Assembly (NCBI GenBank): GCA_043228905.1
Contig: JBHGNT010000001.1
Span: forward strand, 10,912,001-10,976,000
Length of the DNA stretch: 64,000 nt
Source of the DNA: Azolla caroliniana
Lineage: Eukaryota > Polypodiophyta
Direction: 5' to 3'
Part shown: piece after piece, positions 42,731 to 54,930 of the stretch
Numbering within the stretch: position 1 is the first letter of the stretch
Layout of the letters: every line of letters begins with the position of its first letter
Made by a program: the position numbers and the translations under genes
Notes under the pieces: model-generated
Database searches by the model: none
Seen by the model: only the letters and a program-made list of their open reading frames with translations
What the model was told of the DNA's origin: nothing

Positions 42731-43121
42731 ACGAACACATATATACTCTTCGTCGGTATTGATGGTTATACTAACGAGATAGGGCGAGGAGTTCCTCGAG
42801 AGAAAAAAAACAAAATAAAGAATAGATTTTCCCTATTCCAATTGTTTAGTTATAGTCAAGAACAACATGTAATCAAACAAGAGAATAAGAAAGAAGAGAG
42901 AGAGAGAGAGAGAGTGTGTGTGTGTGTCAAAACCAAAAGTAAAAGATAGAGTGATGGAAGAAGGATGTGAAGAGAACACAAGAAGAAAGGAACGAAATGA
43001 TAAGTCTAGAAGAAAGGTTGTATTAAGATAGAATGAGAATAAGAGGAACTTGATACAAGATAGGTTATACGAGCTTAAGACTAGTGTTGATTCGAATTTA
43101 TTTGAGAAGACATGTACGTCT

Positions 43122-43200
43122 CTATTTATAGGCTCCTATAGAATAGCCTAGAGATTTCTAGAATGTTCTAAGACGTTCTAGGATATTCTAGAATGTTCCA
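43122..43200 (-). promoter_or_regulatory. LTR-like promoter with two perfect heat-shock elements
   Basis: Two copies of TTCTAGAATGTTC (43156-43168 and 43186-43198) fit nTTCnnGAAnnTTCn exactly. On the minus strand a TATA box (TATAAATAG, 43130-43122) lies about 26 bases downstream, followed by a GA-rich leader (about 42900) and the gypsy gag relic. This geometry suggests the promoter of a gypsy LTR. I cannot see LTR ends. Confidence 0.55.
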
Positions 43201-43254
43201 GAGTTTTTACAATAATCAATATATTACAAAAAATAGTTTTTATTATATTATATG

Positions 43255-43340
43255 AGATTAGGCTAGTTTAGTGGTTGGGTTTTCGAGTATGTATTACAAG
43301 GTCTTGGGTTCAAGTTCAAGTGACACCATGATGTTCATGG
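43255..43340 (+). mobile_element. tRNA-derived SINE-like head
   Basis: An A-box-like TAGTTTAGTGGTTGGG (43264-43279) and a B-box-like GGGTTCAAGTTC (43316-43327) have SINE spacing. The 3' boundary is unclear. Confidence 0.45.
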
Positions 43341-43428
43341 CAATGTGTATTATGAAGAATGAAAAGATTACGTTGGTTAGACAATTGCATGATTGCCACC
43401 TCATAGTCTTGTATGATCGCCACTTGGC

Positions 43429-43650
43429 ATTTATGCTAAATAGCTTGATAGGTGACAATATCTCATAATAAAAAGAAAATTATTATTATTAGTTATGATA
43501 TCATTTATGCTAAATAGCTTGCTAGGTGATAATATCTCATAATAATAAGAAAATAATAATTATTAGTTATGATATCATTTATGCTAAATAGTTTGCTAGG
43601 TGACAATATCTCATAGTAATAAGAAAATAATAATGATTAGTTATGATATC
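43429..43650. repeat. Three tandem copies of a 74-bp unit
   Basis: Copies start at 43429, 43503 and 43577, each beginning ATTTATGCTAAATAG and ending GTTATGATATC. Units differ at a few positions. No coding meaning is seen. Confidence 0.93.
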
Positions 43651-44239
43651 AAGGTAATGGTGTCCTTTAAAGAAGTTATGAGTTCAAATCTTGAGGTCCG
43701 AGGACTATGTTATTTTGTATATATGTTTGGTTACAACTTACCACCCTTTTAAGAAGGCATTTGATAGAGTCAAATGACATCTTAAATTCTTTGAAGTGCA
43801 CATCCAATTAAGTAATATAATTTATGGCATAATTGGTAATGTATTTAAGGATAATGTAATGATTGTAATCTGCTACAGGCTACAGCCTACTATGAATTCC
43901 TAGCTACTAGCAATTCTCACTATTTAGAAATAAATAGCATATCATAAATACATGTAATATGTACCAAACTTTTTATTCTTTCTCGACTTTTAAGTTCTTG
44001 ATACTAAAAAACTCTATGATGTAAGTAATTAGAACAACATCGAATCAATATTGTCTCATTGTAAGGTGCACTTCTGTTTTGTTTTTGGGATGTTACTTTG
44101 AGAGTGTTGTAGATGTATTTCATATTAACTCTTTCATGACAAAGGTAATTAATGATAGTGAGTTCATGACACTTATCAACATTGAAGGCTTTCAATATCA
44201 ACATCAACTACATTTGGGTTCAACATATAAAGGTTACTG

Positions 44240-44960
44240 GGTGAATATGCATAAAATGTATGACATGGAAAATGCTCATATGATCAATTTATGTCAAAAT
44301 CGTATAAGATTTTGGATTCTACACTATGTGATTGTTTTAGGAATGACTTTAATATATCTGAAGCTGCAAAGTTCTTTGGTTCAGTGTGCTACTATAAATA
44401 TTTAGGCAAACAATGAATCATTCCCAAGATTATTGCATAATATTGGTGTGCAAGAAAAGAATACAAGTCTTATGCCATCGTATTGGGAAGGATTCATTGG
44501 TCGATCAAGAAGACCCTAAAGAAGAAAGATGAACTTTTATTAAGAGGGTAGAAGATTTATAGAGAAAAAAAATATGAGCGAGTCTTGGAAATTTTATCAC
44601 AAATGTGACAAATGGGAGCAATATATTTCTATGTATATTGAAGGTTTGAGGGATGCTTCTTGTTTAGCCACTATAATGTAGTTGCATGTGAAAGAGGGTT
44701 TTCCAAGATGAATAAGATCAAACCCAACTCTCTCTTCAATTTTATGTCTATTGATGTTTGTAGCCATTGATGCACCACATGAAACAAAAATTGATTAGTT
44801 TAGTTAGTGTGCATGCTTCAAAGGTTTGATCACAATGATAATTTGAAGACTTAGCAAGAACATAAATTTGATCAATGAATGTCTCATGGAATATGTGTAG
44901 AAGTATCATATTCCTAAAATATTGCATGGTTACCATGCGAGGGGGCAACCCAAATTGTCT
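44240..44960 (+). pseudogene. hAT transposase C-terminal relic
   Basis: At 44681-44730 the plus strand reads VACERGFSKMNKIKPN, the conserved hAT dimerisation-region motif (ERGFS-MN-IK) seen in TTF-type and related hAT transposases. Upstream residues (DKWEQYISMYIEGLRDASCL) fit loosely. Stops and frameshifts are present. It is not obviously the source of the two MITEs. Confidence 0.5.
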
Positions 44961-45481
44961 CCCTCCCTCTAGTTGTTGGCTTGGTCGTTTGCGTCATAGC
45001 ATTAAAGTAATAATTTTAGTGAATACAAGTTTGATCCTTGCCATTGTTGGTTAGGCCTCTCTCATAGATCGCAATTAGTCTCCCATGAATGTTTTTTTTT
45101 TTTTCCCAAAAAAAATCTCCCATGAATGTTAAAAATATATTTTATCTATGCAATCGACAACAAGGTATGCAATGCAATCCTAGTCGAGGATAAATGGTAT
45201 GGAATAAAATCCTAGTATAAGTTATTTCACGAGAAGTACAATGACTCACTACATGGGCATGATTATTTATGTGACATGCTCAAATTTCCACATAAGAAGG
45301 GTGAACACATGTGTGTGCATTATTTTCACATGAGTTTTTATAGCAAAAGAGAATTTCTATTACAAAGTCATAACCCTTTCTTAGGAAGCAATTTACATTC
45401 AATACGCTTTCTTGATTTGGTCCCATAAGTCAAAATTGGCCTCCTCATGGACAATAAAAATATATTTTATTTTGTTCTATT

Positions 45482-45522
<41 letters not shown>

Positions 45523-48500
45523 ATCACAGCCAGGTGTGCACAATATATTGGTTTATTCATCACTTGTGACAACTTCACTTAGCATATAAACTTTTGTTGA
45601 TCAATTGGAAGGGTATGAAGGATAGATGAATTGGATTGTTGACAATAATATGAGGCATCATATTCGCCTTTTGTATTGGCTTTTTCGTCACATGTATTCT
45701 TAAAGTGTATTGGATCTTGATTGAGATTCCATGGTCGTCTATCTTTAGTTATTTGTAGTTGTTTTTTTAAATTTCATAATTAATAAAACTTTATTTACGA
45801 AAAACAAAAAAAGTAGAATCTTAACTAACTAATGAATAGGTCATGTCATACATGTAAAAATATCATTACAATTTACAACAGCTTGTGTAGTTACACTTTT
45901 TACATGTGGATAATATCATCTTTCATAGTTATGGGGTTTTTAATAAATAATTATGATATGTCTTATTTTTGCACTGTGAAAACTTAACATTAGAATTTAG
46001 TATTTCATGAAGCCTAAAATGTGGGGAAGCATAATTGAAATCGGAGCATGTGTTAGTAGATGGTACTTGGGCTGACAAAGTTGTTCAAGGCAATCAATTT
46101 AATCACATATGATGTGATACATTATCATATATTCTAGAGACTACAAGCATATAATGACTTGATACTTAACGCTAAATGGTGTCATTGGTCGTGAGATGAC
46201 GACCAAGACGAAGAGATGTCATCTAAAAGAAAACTTAAATTCATTAGCTGTAAGTGAGATGCAAATCCCATGGCACTGACAATTTATGAGATAGAGAGCC
46301 CTAACTTGGCCCAAAAGTATTATTTGCAAAGTCAATTTTAAGAGGAAAAGTTTGATTTGCAATTATCTTTTTATTTTGTTATAAAAGGGGGTTTAAATTT
46401 TTTGGTGATCATTGTGAACTAGTTTCGATCATGGGAAAAAGTAATTTCAGTTTATATGGTTACTATGACACTGAGAAAACTTTTGTGTAGAAATAAAACC
46501 ATTTTTCTCGGTGACATGTGTAAACTAGTTTTGATCATGGAAAAATTCACAAATCCTTATTTTCTAAGTTACTTTGAAAATTGATCAAAGTTGGCTACAA
46601 GGGAGGTTCCAAATACCATCTTCAACTTTTAGGGTTTGAATGGGTAAACAAAATTGGACAACCTTGGTACTAGGCATGCAAGCATAAAGGCTTGAGAGTG
46701 AAGACAATGTTGGGACTAGTGACTACCTTGAAAATTGAATCTCTTAAGCCATGTTGGTTAGATCAAATTGGGCAACCTTTGTCATTGAGCATGCACGTGT
46801 TGAGGTCAAAGAGTCATGGCAACTTTGGGACATGTGACCTACTTGAAATTTGAATTTCTTAATCCACATTAGGGAGTTAAATGATAGTTTATAACATAAA
46901 ACATGGATGTTTTTCATAGTGAATGTAACCTCGGACACATATATTATAAAGGTCATTATAAATATAGAATCCATGCTTTACTACTACTTCTTGTTTTAAT
47001 ACATTTGATGTCTAATTAAAACGGTTATAAATGAGTTGAGCCATCCATCTCTCATTTGCAATAGGGCACAATGTCTTGCATTGACTCAAATAAGTAGTTA
47101 ATATGATATTGACATCCTAAAAAGTGATATCAACGAGTAAACATGTTTGAAATTGTCCATTTCCCATTTTATTAAAATTTTGATGCCAAATCCTTGTCGC
47201 ATCTTGTAAGCAACCACAAACAAATTTCAAGACTTGTAATCTCTTCTACTAGCCACACATTTCTCAATGTTACAAGAACTCTTGGACATATCCAAATCAT
47301 GTAATACGATGAAAAGTTCTATATGACCCACCATGATATACATTTACTTTAACCCTCATGACAATAGCAAAAATGTCACTATGTATAAACTTATACGAGT
47401 TTACTCACAATAATATGGAGAGAGATGAAAAGCATGCATCAATTTATCATGGAGATAGTGAGATATCTTTAGGTGAAAAGGAACCACAAGAACCTCGAGT
47501 GTTTGTAATATTCAAATAATTTCTTGGGAACACAGAAAAGGTTCTAGTTTATCTTACTTGACAATGGTACTAGGTAGTGCACACAAAATGTTATCAGGAA
47601 TTCATTAAGAATAGAATTCGTGGTGAGGTCTCGTAGTGAAATAATTATATTTAGAGAGTGAATGTTTATGCACAAAAAGATAAAAAAAATGTTTAAACAA
47701 GGTAACATGTGATTTCTTAGTTACTCAAAAATTTGCACATGTTGCTTGAGGTTGCTCTAAATCATTAGGAGCTTAGATTAATATAAATTTGGCTTTAAAA
47801 ATGAAGTTTGAATGCATGCATATTATTATTGGAACGTGTTACTCCCACAAAGAAACAAAAGAAACACAAGATTCATCACAATACTAGAGAAGAATTGCCA
47901 AATTTTGTCTCCTTGTATCCATGTATCATCCAGTGGTGGACAAGGATTTTGCTTACACATAATAATACTTCATAAATAGAGAAAAAGGTATTGAAATTCG
48001 TACATCTTATATTGGACCAAACAATCCATAATACAGTGCTCCATTTATTGACTATGACAAATATATTATCAATAGCACTATATTATTGAAGGTAAAGAGA
48101 TAAGTCGACTTAATCGAGAATTAAGTGAAGGAGATGTTAAAGAATGAGACGCGTGGCTCTCTTGAGATAATAGCTCCATCTTGCAAGAGGGGACGATAAA
48201 TGTGTGTACATCACGAAGTGGCCTATGCAAAGGAAGGGAGGATGATGGACTTTTTATAAAAGATGTATTAAGTCATGAAAGGTGGTCCCCCAATATTTGG
48301 CTACTAGCCCATACTTACCCACACATCACTTTTTGACATTGGCATTAAAGGATGGCTCTCGAATGACATGCAATACATACACGAAGAACGATCAAAGATA
48401 AAAAGGGTAGTGTAGGACATCCATCCACTTCATCATTGAGTTGTTCCTTCATAGCATTCCTCCGTATTGATGTAGATAACGGTGTGGTAATTCGATGAGA

Positions 48501-48700
48501 GTGTGGATCCACGGGAGGCATAAAAATGTATCTCGATCAAAAGGCACACAAGAAGACTACCTATCTATGGGGAGAGTTTGGTAAGCTGGTGGTGGTGGGG
48601 AAGAGGAAGGAAAAAGACAATGGATTGTTGGGAATGGTAAAAAAACTACAGAAGAAGATTGGTTGATTGTTTGGGATGCCCGGGGGGATGGTACAAAAAC
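44961..48700. other. Intergenic, AT-rich
   Basis: I find no gene here. There is a CT dinucleotide run at about 45483-45521 and an A/T-rich run near 45092-45112. A weak B-box-like AAGTTTGATCC lies near 45027. Diverged repeats pair 46400-46440 with 46509-46545 and 46644-46740 with 46762-46860. Small frames in this stretch look random. Confidence 0.5.
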
Positions 48701-49218
48701 TACAAGAAGAGGAGTCCAAAATGATAATGTTGTGTTTCTAGAGAAGGACGATGGATGGATGACTCTTGGTACATTGGAATGATGAATGGGCGATGATTAA
48801 GATGAGAAGGAGGAAGAGGATAGTGGCTGGTATTGAAAGGATGGATATTTAGTTTTAAGAGAATAAGGGGAAAGAATATAGCCACAAGAAAAGAAGAAGA
48901 AAGGGGAGGCCCACACGATGTATGTGAGAGGAAGAATGACTATGGAATGGAAGGGAAATGGATGCAACAAAAGAGTCCACCACCACCACCATTTCTTCTT
49001 CTTCTTCTTCCTTGCAAGTTTTCTTCCTTTTTCCTTCATAGGCCTCCTCCTCCTCCTTAGTATGAAGGTTTTCCATTACTTACTTTAGTTCCAAGGGGAG
49101 GGGGGGGGTTGTGTGTATTTTGTGTGGTTAAGAGTAGTGTAGTGGTGTAGTAGTAGATAGTAGGTAGTAGGTAGTGTAGTAGTAGTGCCTCCTCCTCCTC
49201 CTCCTCCTCCTCCTTACT
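48701..49218 (+). promoter_or_regulatory. Upstream region and leader of the 49219 gene, microsatellite-rich
   Basis: Composition changes from AT-rich to purine-rich and then GC-rich. Runs include AAG/GAA near 48890, CCA/TTC near 48980, TAG/GTAGT near 49130-49180 and ten CCT triplets ending just before the ATG (49186-49213). I see no certain TATA box. Assigning this as leader is inference from position. Confidence 0.4.
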
Positions 49219-50862
49219 ATGATCGCGGCGGAGGGCGAAGGCGAGCGGTTGGCGCGCTCAAAAGCCGCCGCGTGGGCGTGGTATCAGAGAAGCGCTGCCT
49301 CCCTGGCCCCCTCCATCGGGCGGTCGAGCGCGTTCCATGGCAATGGCAATAATATCTCCCCTGGTCTGAAATGTGGAGGACCCCGCCCGCCCTCCCGCTT
49401 CCTCCTGGAGGCCGCTATTGCTAAGCGGACCATCCCCCCGCCCCAAGATGAGCACTACTACGAGGAGGAGAAGGAGGAGTCGATGAAAGACGGCCTCCGC
49501 CCGAATTGGGATTGTGGGAGCTCTCTCTTCGACTCCTTCGAGCTGGTGGCCATGTCCAACACCATCGACCTCGGCTGCACAGCCGTCCCCCCCCCACCAC
49601 CATCACTATCCGATGAAGAAGAAGAAGATCGACGGCCTTCCGACTCCGCCCAACCCCATGAGCCATCCTGCTCGTCCATTTTACATCCCACCTCCCTACT
49701 ACCACCCATGCCACCACCACCTCCACTACTCGACATTCTCAACCCCAACCCTAAACCTAACCCTAACCCTAACCCTAACCCTCCGCCTGCAGCAGCAGCT
49801 GCTGCTACCACCACAGAAGCCTCTCATCGCACCCGCCATCGCCATCAACGGCCTCCTCGCCATCCCCAGCAGAGCAGCAGGTATGGCCACCTCGCCCATT
49901 TCACTAGTTGTAGCGCCGCCGCCGCCAATTTGGTGGCGAAACCTCGCCCCGCTAGCGGCGGCGGCGGCGGCGGCGGTTCTAACCTCAACGTGGTTTCGCT
50001 TCACAGCTTATCCAGAGCTTTCCATAACCACATCTCCCACTCCTTCCACAGCCTCTCCAATTCCTTCCACCACTCGTCGCGCCTCCATAACCACCATCAC
50101 CACTCTGAGCCGGACTACCACAGCTTCGAACGCCATAGCGAGCGCTACAGTAGCTACCAGCAGCAGCAGTCTGCTGACCCTCCCAAGCCCCGCCACTACT
50201 CTCAGAAAGAAGGACAGCACAGCAGTTATCGGCAAACATCAGATGATGAGGACGAGATTCGCCCTGAGGACGTCCATAGCAGCCGACGCCCCTCCCAATC
50301 GTCTGACGGAGATGACGGCGCTGACAACAGTCATACCCGACGGCGGAGGCGGAGGCGGCGGCGCCATGGTTTGTCGAAAGATGCGGATCACCATAGCAGA
50401 CCAAGACGGCATCATGGCCACCGTAATTCACAGGTGAGGCATGCCGGGGTGTTGTCGCTCCCTGATCAGGAGCCGATACCCGATGTCTTGCTTTACGAGA
50501 AGGTGGATGTGGAGCAACAGATCGTGGAGGAAGCAGATCATCTCCACATTCACCATCACCATCACCACCACTATCACTACGTCCTGCACACCAATGATGA
50601 TGGCAGGCGGCGGCCTGATCTGGACTATAAGCCATCAGACGTCGCCAAATTCCTGGCGGCGGCGGCGGCGGGGGCGCCTGCAGGATTTGTGAAGCCGCAA
50701 TTGACGTTGAAGCCTGCATCCCCGCGATCGGAAAAGGCGGCGTCCTCCGACTCCGACAAGAGTGGACGGAAGCTCGCCGATTTCTTGCCTTCGTTACACC
50801 AAACAACTCAAGACAGAGGCCAGAAGTTAGGGCCCAAGGTCCATTACTATTATTCCCAATGA
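49219..50862 (+). CDS. Plant-specific protein of unknown function, His/Pro/Ser-rich, single exon
   Basis: This 547-codon frame in a sharp GC-rich island has an in-frame ATG at 49219 and a TGA at 50860. The N-terminus has ERLARSKAAAWAWYQRSAAS (residues 9-28), RPPSRFLLEAAIAKR (about 57-71) and SSLFDSFELVAMSNTIDL (about 100-117). From memory this order (ARS-x-AAAWAWYQ, then RPSR-x-LEA, then a LLDS-YE-like block) belongs to a family of short plant proteins of unknown function. The rest is low complexity: poly-Pro, an NPNPNPNP tract, poly-Ala, poly-Gly, His-rich blocks, a nine-Arg run (about 379-387) and an HHHHHHH tract. There is no signal peptide or membrane segment. The family core is short, so much of this length is repeat expansion. 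Overlapping frames on both strands are side effects of the composition. Confidence 0.75.
   Translation: MIAAEGEGERLARSKAAAWAWYQRSAASLAPSIGRSSAFHGNGNNISPGLKCGGPRPPSRFLLEAAIAKRTIPPPQDEHYYEEEKEESMKDGLRPNWDCGSSLFDSFELVAMSNTIDLGCTAVPPPPPSLSDEEEEDRRPSDSAQPHEPSCSSILHPTSLLPPMPPPPPLLDILNPNPKPNPNPNPNPPPAAAAAATTTEASHRTRHRHQRPPRHPQQSSRYGHLAHFTSCSAAAANLVAKPRPASGGGGGGGSNLNVVSLHSLSRAFHNHISHSFHSLSNSFHHSSRLHNHHHHSEPDYHSFERHSERYSSYQQQQSADPPKPRHYSQKEGQHSSYRQTSDDEDEIRPEDVHSSRRPSQSSDGDDGADNSHTRRRRRRRRRHGLSKDADHHSRPRRHHGHRNSQVRHAGVLSLPDQEPIPDVLLYEKVDVEQQIVEEADHLHIHHHHHHHYHYVLHTNDDGRRRPDLDYKPSDVAKFLAAAAAGAPAGFVKPQLTLKPASPRSEKAASSDSDKSGRKLADFLPSLHQTTQDRGQKLGPKVHYYYSQ
49741..49784 (+). repeat. Telomere-like CCCTAA repeats inside the coding frame
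   Basis: The stretch consists of CCCTAAACCTAACCCTAACC and further CCCTAA units, read as NPNPKPNPNPNPNPPP. It contains both one plant-type (CCCTAAA-like) and several TTAGGG-type units. It is short and inside a gene, so it is not a chromosome end. Confidence 0.85.
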
Positions 50863-50894
50863 CATACATACATACATACATACATACATACATT
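50862..50894. repeat. CATA microsatellite directly after the stop codon
   Basis: About eight CATA units start immediately after the TGA of the 49219 gene, in its presumed 3' UTR. Confidence 0.9.
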
Positions 50895-53800
50895 ACTCTC
50901 ACTCCCCCCCATGCTTCTGTAAATGTTATATGTTGTAAAATGCTTCAATATTTCGAAGATCTTAAAACATACATGTCTCATTTCCTTTTTGTTGGATGCT
51001 CCCATCCATTATTCATCAATATAACTTATCCTCGTAGTTAATCAAGTCTGTTGATGGGAGTTTGTAAACATTAAGGTTGAGTTTGTAAACATTAAAGTTA
51101 TCCCAACATTCACCAACAAGTCACGGTGCTATAATTCATCATCGTAGTCGCACCCAAAGTCTCCTATGCTATATGTACATATTTATAGAGGGGGGATCTT
51201 TAAATGTTACAAGCCAATAGACATCATTTCCCTTGCAAAACGTGTTTTAAGTGATCTAATATCCACCATACAATTCATGCTAGTTTTCATCACCAGATAT
51301 TGGATATAAGAAAATTTAGTAAATGCCAAGACACAGTTGTCTCTATAAATTGTGACAAAAATTATATAATTGATGTTCTACCAATATTGTTTGTATTGGA
51401 TGGTTGGAGCCTTCTTGATGGCTTCTCATATCTGTATGGTTTTTTTTTTCTTCAAAGATTTTCCTCAGTAGTATTAAAAAAAGACATGTAAATGCTACAA
51501 CGTAAGCTTGTGTGCCCAAAAAGCTTACAATTTTCCATGTACAATGATATACTATAATCCTAAGACCGAAGATAGAACTTTGTAAAAGGTATTGAAATTT
51601 GTTGTTGCACTCTGCTGTGATTCACTGATATTCAAGAAAGGATCCATGGGACTTTATAGTTCCATCGAGGCCCTTGAGTTGACTTTGTAAGCTGGGGTAA
51701 CTTTTTCCCTAACTGAAGGAGCTTCTTCTTTCTCTTGTTCATAGTCTCTCTGGTGAACCCTTAAATTGTATGGGTTCTTAACATTTTTTCCATAACTTTT
51801 TCCATTTGTATGGGTTCTTAACATGTCCTTGATACATATTAAAGGGGAGAGGCGTTGCATTGTATGAATTACATGTCAGAAGTTCATATTGCCATTAGGC
51901 ATCATTAGTTTAGAGAAAAATGGCGTACAATAGAAAATAGAGACCTCATTAGCAAAATTGGGCGAAGTTTCAATTTCACCACTTTTTTTGTTCTTGTGTC
52001 TTCCTAATTTCTCTACTTTTCATTGCCTAGGCAACGTCAAGTGCATGCCATATAGTTTGACCACTTTTGGTTGTTGTGCCTTCCCAATTTCTCTCATTTT
52101 CATCACCTAGGCAATATCAAGTGCATGCCAGAGAAACACTAGGATATGAGAATTGGAAGCAATAAAGCACTCGTAAAGCATGACCAATGACATACGCTTC
52201 TTTGTGTGGATGGCATCGAATGAATGAGGCTTCCATAAATGTCAAATCATGCAAATGACCTAAGCTCTATTTAACATAAGTGGACAAGGAATGATGTGAA
52301 TCTAGAAGACATTTGAGCAAAGTCATCTATAAACGTTAGAAGAATATAACTTCTCCACACATAATTTGGAAATCCTGAGAGCTTGACATCAACTTTCAAG
52401 TTTATGTATTTGAAGGACGGTGTGAACTAAATTGCACTTTATTCATTGGGAAATGATTAAGTGCTTTAGCTTGGATCTAGAATTTCCCAAGCATTTTGCA
52501 CATTGTATGTTGCAAAAGGGCATCACACGATGTGTGATTCCAAAGAGGAGAAACATTTGCAAGATGTGGTAAAAGGTCATTTTTTGTCTCAATTCAAATT
52601 GTATCATAAATAGCACATGCAAGTGTAAATTCCAAGCACCAAATAATTCCATTTATTAACATATAAGTAATAGAGAATTCAATGGTATAGTAACAAAGAC
52701 TTCAATTGTATAACTACAACTATAAAGTATCAAGAAAATATTTAGATTTCCTTCATGCAAAAATATGTGGCACCTAACATGTTCTCAATTGATGAATAAT
52801 ATGCCAACATGTTTAATGTCATGGATTCATTATGTACACATGCTTTACATGTTCTTCTTTTGTGATATTCCTATAGTGTGGTGCACACTAGATGTCCAAC
52901 CATGACCCTAAGAGGAGGTCAAACTAGTGTTTACCCTAATATTGGCGACACTTGTAGGCACGTGTGCCATTTTTAAGCTTAATAACACTTAATGCTAACT
53001 ACTAAAGCAAACCTTAAATTAACCACACTTTATACTAATGAATAACCAAGACACGTTCATCTTGTTTAAAATGCTTAATCACATAAAAAAGTACAAGGAA
53101 AACACTTTATATGTGATACTTAAGTGTTGATGAGTTCATTAAGCAAGATTACAATGAGACAGAGAGTTGTGAAAACGAAAAGGTTTAACATAGACATGAG
53201 GAGATTGAGGACAGGGTAGAAAAAACTTCAAAGTTGCCTTTCATAATTCCCTTGTACATTAATATCCTTGGCCCTAGGTCCTTTCACTCGCGAGATCTAT
53301 GTCGGGAGGAGGGGCACACTAGGTGGGTGAGGTGTGGTTATGAAGATTTCCTTCCACTACGAATCATGCTTTTGTGGGTGGAATTGTCGACTCTCTAGAC
53401 CAAGAGGTGGATAATCAAGGAAAGTTACAAAGATGAACAAACAAAACAAAATAAAAACACTACACACATCAACATAAGGATGTGTGTTGTGTATGACATG
53501 ATAAGGATACATCAACATGGAAAACATGGTCTCTTGTGGTGTACCACTAAGAAACTTTAGAGCAAGCAGAACTACCATAACAATAATTGTTGTGGGAGTA
53601 GGGATGGACATTGGTGTAGACATAAAAATTTCTTGTAAAGGGTACATGCAAGCAAGGGATTTGGGGCATCAATTCACAAAAGAGACAAATCAGTTAGGGA
53701 CCGACAATATGAGAGGAAGAACTTGAATCTAAATGTATATAAGAAACATGGCATATTGTAAATTGTTGGGAACTACTATTTAATAGGTATAGTTAATGTC

Positions 53801-54270
53801 AATGGGATTGTAATGTGAAAAGGAACCCTTTAGGGTTTGCGCCGATATAAAAGGGCATGTAAAAAAAAGGCATTTGGTTGCTCTAACGTTGGAGTGACCT
53901 TTTGGTTCTCATTCTCCCATTTACATCTACTAATTGCCTCTGTTACGAGCATAACCATAACCCTAGTTGTGGGTTACTTTGTAAGGATGAAGGGTGAGGA
54001 TTTAGTTATCTCAATCCTATGGTGCCAGACAACTCACATGTGCCTCATTCTTCTTGAAACCCAATATATGATCCATGTCCATACACGGTGGTATGGGACA
54101 CAAGGGGGGGGACTTGGATCTTTCTCTTACCTTCACTAGGGGGTGGGCATGTGGATTAGCATCATTTTTTCCTTCTTTTCCTCTTTAATTTTGCTTAGCA
54201 TTAATTAAGATTCTGACTACCTGTTTCCTTTGAGGCTTCAATTTTATATCTACTTAAGAAGCATTTGAGG
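50895..54270. other. Intergenic, AT-rich, nothing firmly identified
   Basis: There is a local duplication of TTGTATGGGTTCTTAACAT near 51763-51825 and another near 52020-52130 (CACCTAGGCAATATCAAGTG type). A possible LTR-like promoter (GATATAAAAGGGC near 53844) stands alone. No coding frame can be supported. Confidence 0.45.
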
Positions 54271-54279
54271 CTTCAATTG

Positions 54280-54570
54280 TTGCATGGAGTGGAGAGGTAA
54301 GTGCTTTTATGTGTTGATATATATGTGGTCTTTGCCATTGGGGAGTGACGTCCCCCCAATCCCTCAGTTATCCCATCAAGACGAAGGTGACCTTGTGAAA
54401 CTCGGTACTGACTCTTACAAGTGTACCTCTCCAAGGTAAGAGTTTCATCAGCCTTTGTGGGAAATCGTGATTTAGTTGTGTGATTCAAGCCAAGGCCGAT
54501 ATCCATTGGTTGAGGTGGAGGAATGGGATTCGAACTTGAGAATGAGGTAATGGTCAAGGGTGTTGATCAT
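54280..54570 (-). mobile_element. tRNA-derived SINE-like unit
   Basis: On the minus strand GACCATTACCTCATTC is followed by a B box AAGTTCGAATCCC and then TTCCTCCACCTCAACCAATGG, the layout of a tRNA-derived SINE head and body. Ends and target duplication were not found. The 94-codon frame over it is incidental. Confidence 0.45.
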
Positions 54571-54867
54571 TTCAACAATGAACATGAGACTCATTGCTCT
54601 TGGTGGAACTTGAAGAGTGTCTCATGCTAGAATATCCAACCTCAAATTTCACTACTATTGAAGGTAGTAAATAGATACAATTTACTTATCAAGTCTCTTC
54701 ATCAATCTTATCGAAGAGGATAAAAATTTCGTATCCTCGATGTTGAGAACTTTGATGAATACACCCTATTTGAGATGAACGAATACTTACTTGCAAATAA
54801 AAGTTCTATTTCTTTGATGTGGGGAACCCGAATGAATTTTTGACAATGGGGGAGAGAGAGAGAGAGA

Positions 54868-54930
54868 GAGCCTCGATGGATGTAGTTTAGTTGGTAAGGT
54901 TGCTCAATGGAGATCAGGTGGACATGAGGG
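54868..54930 (+). mobile_element. Truncated SINE head after a GA run
   Basis: A GA run (54850-54870) is followed by ATGGATGTAGTTTAGTTGGT, an A-box type head shared with 57001-57063 and 57281-57320. The B box is missing and a GATA run begins, so it is truncated. Confidence 0.5.

Noticed and set aside
49741-49784. Chromosome end or interstitial telomere fusion
   Set aside because: Only about 44 bases, inside a coding frame, with no subtelomeric context.
49514-50437. 307-codon plus-strand frame and a 305-codon minus-strand frame (49985-50902)
   Set aside because: They overlap the 49219 gene and exist because GC-rich triplet repeats lack stops in several frames.
53760-54150. A second solo LTR (TATA-like GATATAAAAGGGC near 53844)
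   Set aside because: I could not find matching TG/CA ends with a target duplication or any partner sequence.
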